A stretch of DNA of 10,790 nt from JBDHRG01 sp039807445 (GTDB lineage: Bacteria > Pseudomonadota > Gammaproteobacteria > Competibacterales > Competibacteraceae). How positions within the stretch are numbered: the stretch's first letter is position 1; each line of letters begins with the position of its first letter. The position numbers were made by a program, and so were the translations under genes. The notes below the pieces were generated by a model, which worked only from the letters and a program-made list of their open reading frames with translations, ran no database searches and had not been told where the DNA came from. Location: positions 1-10,790 of the forward strand of contig JBDHRG010000130.1 of assembly GCA_039807445.1 (NCBI GenBank), given 5' to 3'. Positions 8,037 through 10,790 of this stretch are shown here, piece after piece.

Positions 8037-8065
8037 GTAATACGTGGTTCGGTTACTTCAATCAA
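8037..8065 (-). promoter_or_regulatory. Putative sigma70 promoter of the catabolic/ABC operon
   Basis: Read on the minus strand there is TTGATT (8065-8060, -35 candidate), a 17-bp spacer, then TATTAC (8042-8037, -10 candidate). Each matches the consensus at four of six positions with ideal spacing. Transcription would start around 8030, giving a leader of about 44 nt before the M20 ATG. A sub-consensus promoter fits one that needs an activator. Assigned by eye. Confidence 0.5.
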
Positions 8066-8104
8066 ATTTATATTCATGATCTACTGAATAAATATAAATC
8101 ATGT
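8066..8104. promoter_or_regulatory. Putative LysR-type regulator binding region (nested inverted repeats)
   Basis: There is an imperfect dyad with TTTATA (8067-8072) and TATAAA (8093-8098) as outer arms and TATTCA (8071-8076) with TGAATA (8085-8090) as inner arms. A second, offset dyad is formed by CATGAT (8075-8080) and ATCATG (8098-8103). The block lies immediately upstream of the operon -35, where LysR proteins bind to activate a divergent promoter, and also just upstream of the LysR gene start. A clean T-N11-A box was not seen, so the exact half-sites are uncertain. Confidence 0.5.
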
Positions 8105-8125
8105 CTAGGTGATGCAGGAGGGGCG

Positions 8126-9115
8126 ATGCGGCGCGCGCACGAGATGCTCGGTGACCGGCTGGACTGGAACCTGCTGCGGACCTTCCTGGCCGTGGTGCAG
8201 GAGCGCGGCGTCAGCCGCGCCGCCGAACGCCTGCACCTGACCCAGCCGGCGGTGAGCCTGGCGCTGAAGCGCCTGGAGGACAGCCTCGGCTGCACGCTGG
8301 TCGAGCGCGGCGCGGGGCGCTTCCGCGTCACCGAGGCGGGCGAGCTGGTGTACCGCGAGGCGGTGGCGATCTACGGCAACATCGCCCGCCTCGGCGTCGC
8401 GGTGCGCGACACCGAGCCCGAGGTGGTCGGCAACGTGCGCCTGCTGCTGGCGAGCCGGATCCAGTCGCAGTTCTTCGACCGCGTGCTCGGCGAGTTCCAC
8501 CGTCAGCATCCGCAGGTCAGCTTCCGCATCGACGTGATGATGAGCCGCGACATCCAGCAGGGGCTGCTGCAGAAGACCGCGACCGCCGGGCTGTGCCTGA
8601 TGCGCCAGCCGGTGGCCGGGATCGAACGCGAGCCGTTCATCCGCCAGACCTACCGCATCTACTGCGGCGCCGGCCACCCGCTGTTCGGGCGCCAGAACCT
8701 GAGCGCGGCCGATCTGCGCCACGAGAACTTCGTCTCGTTCACCAGCGACCAGCTCGGCGGGGCACTGTCGCCGCTGGCGCTGTTCCGCGCGCAGGAGGGC
8801 TTCGAGGGCCAGGTGGTCGGCGTGACCGGCAGCCTCGACGAGGTTCGGCGCATGGTGCGCTGCGGGCTGGGGCTGGGCTGCCTGCCCGAGCACGCGGTGG
8901 CCGCCGACGTCGCCGAGGGCGCGATGTGGCCGCTGCCGCCGTACGAGGGCGTGGCCGAGATCGACATCTTCCTCGCCTGGCCCGCCGAGGCGCGCTTCAG
9001 TCAGGCCGAGCGCGTGTTCCTCGACCACGTCCGCAGCGAGCTCGCCGCGCTGCCGCTGGAGCGCCGGCTCGATGCCGAGGCGGCGCTCGGAAGCCTGGCC
9101 CTACCCCGGCCATAG
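8126..9115 (+). CDS. LysR-family transcriptional regulator
   Basis: A 329-residue LysR-type regulator of normal length. The winged helix-turn-helix occupies about residues 13-72 (WNLLRTFLAVVQERGVSRAA, then LTQPAVSLALKRLE at 38-51, LVERGAGRFRVTEAG at 58-72). A linker helix follows to about 95, and the periplasmic-binding-protein-like effector domain runs from about 101 to 310. The family acts as tetramers that bind a pathway metabolite. The start at 8126 is supported by AGGAGG 4 nt upstream; the alternative ATG at 8144 lacks such a site. The gene is divergent from the M20/ABC operon and shares its control region, so it is the likely activator responding to the imported compound or a breakdown product. 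The last 20 or so residues form a low-similarity tail. Confidence 0.93.
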   Translation: MRRAHEMLGDRLDWNLLRTFLAVVQERGVSRAAERLHLTQPAVSLALKRLEDSLGCTLVERGAGRFRVTEAGELVYREAVAIYGNIARLGVAVRDTEPEVVGNVRLLLASRIQSQFFDRVLGEFHRQHPQVSFRIDVMMSRDIQQGLLQKTATAGLCLMRQPVAGIEREPFIRQTYRIYCGAGHPLFGRQNLSAADLRHENFVSFTSDQLGGALSPLALFRAQEGFEGQVVGVTGSLDEVRRMVRCGLGLGCLPEHAVAADVAEGAMWPLPPYEGVAEIDIFLAWPAEARFSQAERVFLDHVRSELAALPLERRLDAEAALGSLALPRP

Positions 9116-9280
9116 CGGCAATGATCGGCACCGGCGCGCGGCACCGGTGGGTCGGGTGGGGGCGTGGGGCGCAGGATCGGCGCCTGCGCATCGATGGATT
9201 CGGCGCTTTGCAGCGGGCCCGAAACGCGGCACGATCTCGCCGCGATTCGCACCGGCGGATTCGCCCACCAGGAGGTTCGC
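9116..9280. other. 165-bp gap between LysR and acetyltransferase genes
   Basis: There is a short inverted repeat, CACCGG (9129-9134) with CCGGTG (9144-9149), shortly after the LysR stop, but no T-run follows. The remainder is GC-rich and could be read as an N-terminal extension of the acetyltransferase from 9164. No convincing promoter was found, so the acetyltransferase may be read from the LysR transcript. Confidence 0.4.
9270..9275 (+). promoter_or_regulatory. Ribosome binding site fixing the acetyltransferase start
   Basis: AGGAGG lies 5 nt before the ATG at 9281. The in-frame ATG at 9164 would add 39 residues with no family resemblance and has no comparable site, so 9281 is preferred. 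Confidence 0.8.
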
Positions 9281-9745
9281 ATGCACCAGACCGAGCGCGG
9301 CATCCGGGTCGTTCCGGTAACGCCCGAGCGGCGGGCGGAGTGGGAAACGCTCTATGCCGGCTACGCCGGGTTCTACCGCGTCGAGCAGACGTCGGCGATG
9401 CGCGAGACCGTGTGGCGCTGGCTGTTCGATCCGGGGCACGCGAGCGAGGGCCTGCTGGCGCTCGACGCGCAGGGGCACGCGGTGGGGCTGGCGCACTTCC
9501 GGCCCTTCGCGCGGCCGCTGTCGGCGAGCACCGGCGGCTTCCTCGACGATCTGTTCGTGGCGCCGGCGGCGCGCGGCAGCGGCGCCGCGCAGGCGCTGAT
9601 CGCGGCGATCGCCGACATCGGCCGCCAGCGCGGCTGGTCGGTGATCCGCTGGATCACCGCCGAAGACAACGCCCGCGCCCGCGCCGTCTACGACCGCCTC
9701 GCCGACAGGACGCACTGGCTCACCTACGACATCCGGCTCGGCTGA
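9281..9745 (+). CDS. GNAT-family N-acetyltransferase
   Basis: A 154-residue single-domain GNAT protein. The acetyl-CoA pyrophosphate loop is seen at 98-103 (R-G-S-G-A-A, the R-x-x-G-x-A pattern) after the beta-4 strand FLDDLFVAP (87-95). The later EDNARARAVYDRL (128-140) matches the conserved N-x-x-A-x-x-(L/V)-Y helix. GNAT enzymes move an acetyl group from acetyl-CoA to an amine, antibiotic, polyamine or protein N-terminus; the acceptor is unknown here. It follows the LysR gene by 165 bp on the same strand and converges with the GntR gene. It could act on an amine product of the neighbouring operon, whose enzymes remove acyl groups, but nothing beyond proximity supports that. Confidence 0.88.
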   Translation: MHQTERGIRVVPVTPERRAEWETLYAGYAGFYRVEQTSAMRETVWRWLFDPGHASEGLLALDAQGHAVGLAHFRPFARPLSASTGGFLDDLFVAPAARGSGAAQALIAAIADIGRQRGWSVIRWITAEDNARARAVYDRLADRTHWLTYDIRLG

Positions 9746-9850
9746 AGCGCGCCGGGCCGGCGGCTGAATGCCGAAGCAGGGGCGCGCTCGTCGAGTCCGC
9801 GGTAACGTTCGCCGGCCGTGAACGGCGATCGGGCGATCGAGGTCGGGAAG
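9746..9850. other. Convergent gap between acetyltransferase and GntR genes
   Basis: This is 105 bp between two convergent stop codons. Small inverted repeats are present: GTTC/GAAC at 9807-9823, overlapping GCCG/CGGC at 9815-9826, and CGATC/GATCG at 9826-9839. None is followed by a clear T-run on either strand, so a bidirectional intrinsic terminator is possible but not demonstrated. Confidence 0.4.
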
Positions 9851-10546
9851 CTAGCTCCGGTGCGCGTTGATCAGCTCTTCGAGCGACAGCGAGCCCATGC
9901 CGTCGCGGATGTCGCCCTCGATCGCCAGGCGCAGCGCCAGCGGGTCCTTGCGCTCGATCGCGGTCATCGCCTCGACGTGGCGGTCGAGCACGTAGGAGGC
10001 GCCGATCCGGCCGAGCACCGAGCGCATGAAGGGGCCGAACTGCAGCCACAGGCTCTCGATCAGCGGGATGATCACCTGCGAGTCGCCGGCGCGGTACAGC
10101 GTCAGGTGGAATTCCTGGTTCTTCGCCAGGTAAGTCTCGACGTCGCTGGCGGCGAGCGCGGCGTCGACCTCGGCGTCGATGCGCTTGAGCTCGGCCAGGC
10201 GCGCGGCGTCGATCGCCGGCAGCGCGCGCACCGCGGCGAGCGGCTCGAGCGCGAGGCGCGCCGCACACAGCTCGTCGAGCTTGGGCGGGGTCATCTGCGG
10301 CACGCTGACGCGGCGGTTGGCCAGCAGCTCGAGCGCGTGCTCGGCGACCAGGCGGCGCAGCGCCTCGCGCACCGGCATCAGGCTGACGCCGAGCATCTCG
10401 GCGACGCCGCGTATCGTGACGCTGCGCCCCGGCACGAAGCGCCCGACCATGATCGCCTGCCGCAGCTGCTGGTAGACCCATTCCTGCAGCGTCTCGCCTT
10501 GCGGGCGCTCGGCCGCGGGGTCGAAGGGGGCGATCGGAGCGTTCAT
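9851..10546 (-). CDS. GntR-family transcriptional regulator, FCD (FadR) subfamily
   Basis: A 231-residue regulator at normal FCD length. The N-terminal winged helix spans about 18-86 (QEWVYQQLRQAIMVGRFVPG at 21-40; VAEMLGVSLMPVREALRRL at 48-66, the typical GntR recognition helix). The all-helical FCD ligand domain spans about 90-222. At the usual metal-site positions N143 and H147 (NQEFH) and H190 (DRH) are present, but the last helix has D212 where a His is common, so metal binding may be altered. These proteins normally repress catabolic genes until a carboxylate effector binds. The ATG has GAGGAG about 11 nt upstream. It is read in the same direction as the unidentified gene at the right edge but is separated from it by a repeat hairpin. 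Targets may lie beyond the window. Confidence 0.92.
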   Translation of the reverse strand: MNAPIAPFDPAAERPQGETLQEWVYQQLRQAIMVGRFVPGRSVTIRGVAEMLGVSLMPVREALRRLVAEHALELLANRRVSVPQMTPPKLDELCAARLALEPLAAVRALPAIDAARLAELKRIDAEVDAALAASDVETYLAKNQEFHLTLYRAGDSQVIIPLIESLWLQFGPFMRSVLGRIGASYVLDRHVEAMTAIERKDPLALRLAIEGDIRDGMGSLSLEELINAHRS

Positions 10547-10575
10547 CGGGTGCGGGTCTCCTCGGCGGATGATGA

Positions 10576-10599
10576 CCGCCCCGGCGGGGCGGCATTTTT
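10576..10599 (+). terminator. Terminator-like hairpin in the GntR leader, oriented on the plus strand
   Basis: CCGCCCC-GGC-GGGGCGG forms a perfect 7-bp GC stem with a 3-nt loop and is followed on the plus strand by CATTTTT. That is the form of an intrinsic terminator for plus-strand RNA, antisense to the GntR gene. On the minus strand it would lie in the GntR 5' leader, preceded by A5. Confidence 0.5.
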
Positions 10600-10608
10600 G
10601 TGATCACA
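10599..10608. promoter_or_regulatory. Putative GntR operator, perfect palindrome TGTGATCACA
   Basis: This 10-bp perfect palindrome lies about 50 bp upstream of the GntR start and next to a minus-strand TATGAT -10 candidate. Size and G-T/A-C symmetry resemble operators of FadR/FCD regulators, so autorepression is likely. Inferred from position and symmetry only. Confidence 0.5.
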
Positions 10609-10613
10609 TCATA
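10608..10613 (-). promoter_or_regulatory. Putative -10 element of the GntR gene
   Basis: TATGAT on the minus strand matches the sigma70 -10 at five of six positions. A -35 with 17-bp spacing is poor (TCCTCA, lying inside the repeat arm). Transcription would begin within the TGTGATCACA palindrome. Confidence 0.4.
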
Positions 10614-10615
10614 TC

Positions 10616-10689
10616 GTGAGGAGTGAGGGGTGAGGAGGGTGCGGGCCACCGAGCTTCTTTTCCCCTCACCCCTCACCCCTCACCCCTCA
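10616..10689 (-). repeat. TGAGGGG heptamer repeat and inverted copy forming a hairpin downstream of the right-edge gene
   Basis: Four perfect tandem CCCCTCA units (plus strand) fill 10662-10689. Facing them at 10616-10638 is an imperfect inverted array (GTGAGGA, GTGAGGG, GTGAGGA). GTGAGGGGTGAGG at 10623-10635 is exactly complementary to the tandem array, giving at least a 13-bp stem around a loop of about 25-40 nt, depending on which units pair. Read from the right-edge gene, the stop codon TGA is the first three bases of the first unit, and the structure follows at once. It may act as a transcription or mRNA 3'-end element before GntR, although no U-run follows. Similar short TGAGGGG hairpins are, to my recollection, scattered between genes in some Betaproteobacteria. 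Confidence 0.75.
10662..10686 (-). other. Canonical G-quadruplex motif (four GGGG tracts with TGA loops)
   Basis: On the minus strand, which is also the RNA strand of the right-edge gene, four GGGG runs are separated by exactly three bases (TGA) each. This satisfies the standard four-tract quadruplex pattern and could form four tetrads in DNA or RNA directly after a stop codon. It overlaps, and would compete with, the repeat hairpin. Confidence 0.6.
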
Positions 10690-10790
10690 CTCGCAGGCGC
10701 GCTTCGGCCGCTTCGCTGCCAGCAGGCACAGGAAGTCGTGCGCCAGCGTCGCCGCGGCGAGCGCGGTGATCTCGCTGTGGTCGAAGGGCG
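10687..10790 (-). CDS. C-terminal fragment of an unidentified protein (33 residues visible)
   Basis: The gene enters from the right edge and ends with TGA at 10689-10687. Visible residues begin PFDHSEITALAAATLAHDF and end with a basic tail, AAKRPKRACE. The hydrophobic Ala/Leu-rich helix after an FDHSE turn looks like the closing helix of a globular enzyme, but I do not recognise the family. The frame is preferred because it ends precisely at the repeat, has GC-biased third positions and is oriented like GntR. The stop codon belongs to the first TGAGGGG repeat unit, so the native C-terminus may have been altered by repeat insertion. Confidence 0.55.
   Translation of the reverse strand, partial: PFDHSEITALAAATLAHDFLCLLAAKRPKRACE

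Larger units (their letters stand above)
7987..8125. promoter_or_regulatory. Divergent control region between the operon and the LysR regulator gene
   Basis: This is a 139-bp non-coding gap. Its middle (about 8053-8108) is strongly AT-rich in an otherwise very GC-rich window. It holds the operon promoter candidate, nested inverted repeats and, near 8116-8121, the AGGAGG of the LysR gene. The layout is the usual one for a LysR-type regulator acting on the divergent operon and on itself. Confidence 0.75.

Noticed and set aside
8105..9028. A minus-strand open frame of about 307 codons opposite LysR.
   Set aside because: Antisense to a typical LysR protein with its HTH and ribosome site in place; composition is that of a GC shadow.
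9129..9149. Intrinsic terminator after the LysR gene.
   Set aside because: Only a 6-bp stem with a 9-nt loop, and no T-run follows.
9164..9280. N-terminal extension of the acetyltransferase from the ATG at 9164.
   Set aside because: The extension has no family similarity, and the ATG at 9281 has AGGAGG at ideal spacing.
10662..10689. CRISPR-like direct repeats.
   Set aside because: The unit is 7 bp and tandem without spacers; it is a simple heptamer array.

Overview
The window is very GC-rich, densely coded bacterial DNA. Short leaders, AGGAGG-type ribosome binding sites, Dpp/Opp-type transport genes and strong GC codon bias fit a Betaproteobacterium (Burkholderiales/Rhodocyclales type). 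That placement is an inference from style and gene content; no rRNA or other phylogenetic marker is present.

Positions 1-7986 (minus strand) hold one long catabolic and uptake operon. In transcription order it encodes an M20 ArgE/DapE-type deacylase, a periplasmic family 5 solute-binding protein, two inner-membrane permeases (DppB-like and DppC-like, overlapping by ATGA), a fused double ATPase (DppD-DppF-like), an M20 hydantoinase/carbamoylase-type amidohydrolase, and the first 55 residues of a histone deacetylase/acetylpolyamine amidohydrolase-family protein that leaves the window at the left edge. The importer is of the peptide class. It is surrounded by three different C-N hydrolases (N-deacylase, N-carbamoyl/ureido hydrolase, N-deacetylase). 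The simplest reading is uptake of an N-acylated or N-carbamoylated amine, amino acid or short peptide, followed by removal of the blocking groups in the cytoplasm. The actual substrate cannot be read from the sequence. A perfect 11-bp GC hairpin sits between the binding-protein gene and the first permease, where differential mRNA stability is often set.

A LysR-type regulator gene (8126-9115, plus strand) is divergent from the operon. The 139-bp gap contains a sharply AT-rich island with nested inverted repeats directly upstream of a reasonable sigma70 promoter for the operon, the classical geometry for LysR control.

Downstream on the plus strand is a small GNAT acetyltransferase (9281-9745). 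Converging on it is a GntR/FCD-family repressor gene (9851-10546, minus strand). The GntR leader has a TGTGATCACA palindrome next to a TATGAT -10 candidate, suggesting autoregulation. Upstream of GntR lies a striking repeat: four tandem CCCCTCA units (minus strand TGAGGGG) facing an inverted copy. On the coding strand it forms a textbook four-tract G-quadruplex motif, places TGA in all three frames and can pair into a long hairpin. It supplies the stop codon of an unidentified gene entering from the right edge.

Most of the window is conventional catabolic operon content. The repeat and G-quadruplex stop cassette, the regulatory hairpins and the grouping of three amidohydrolases are the points most worth a second look.
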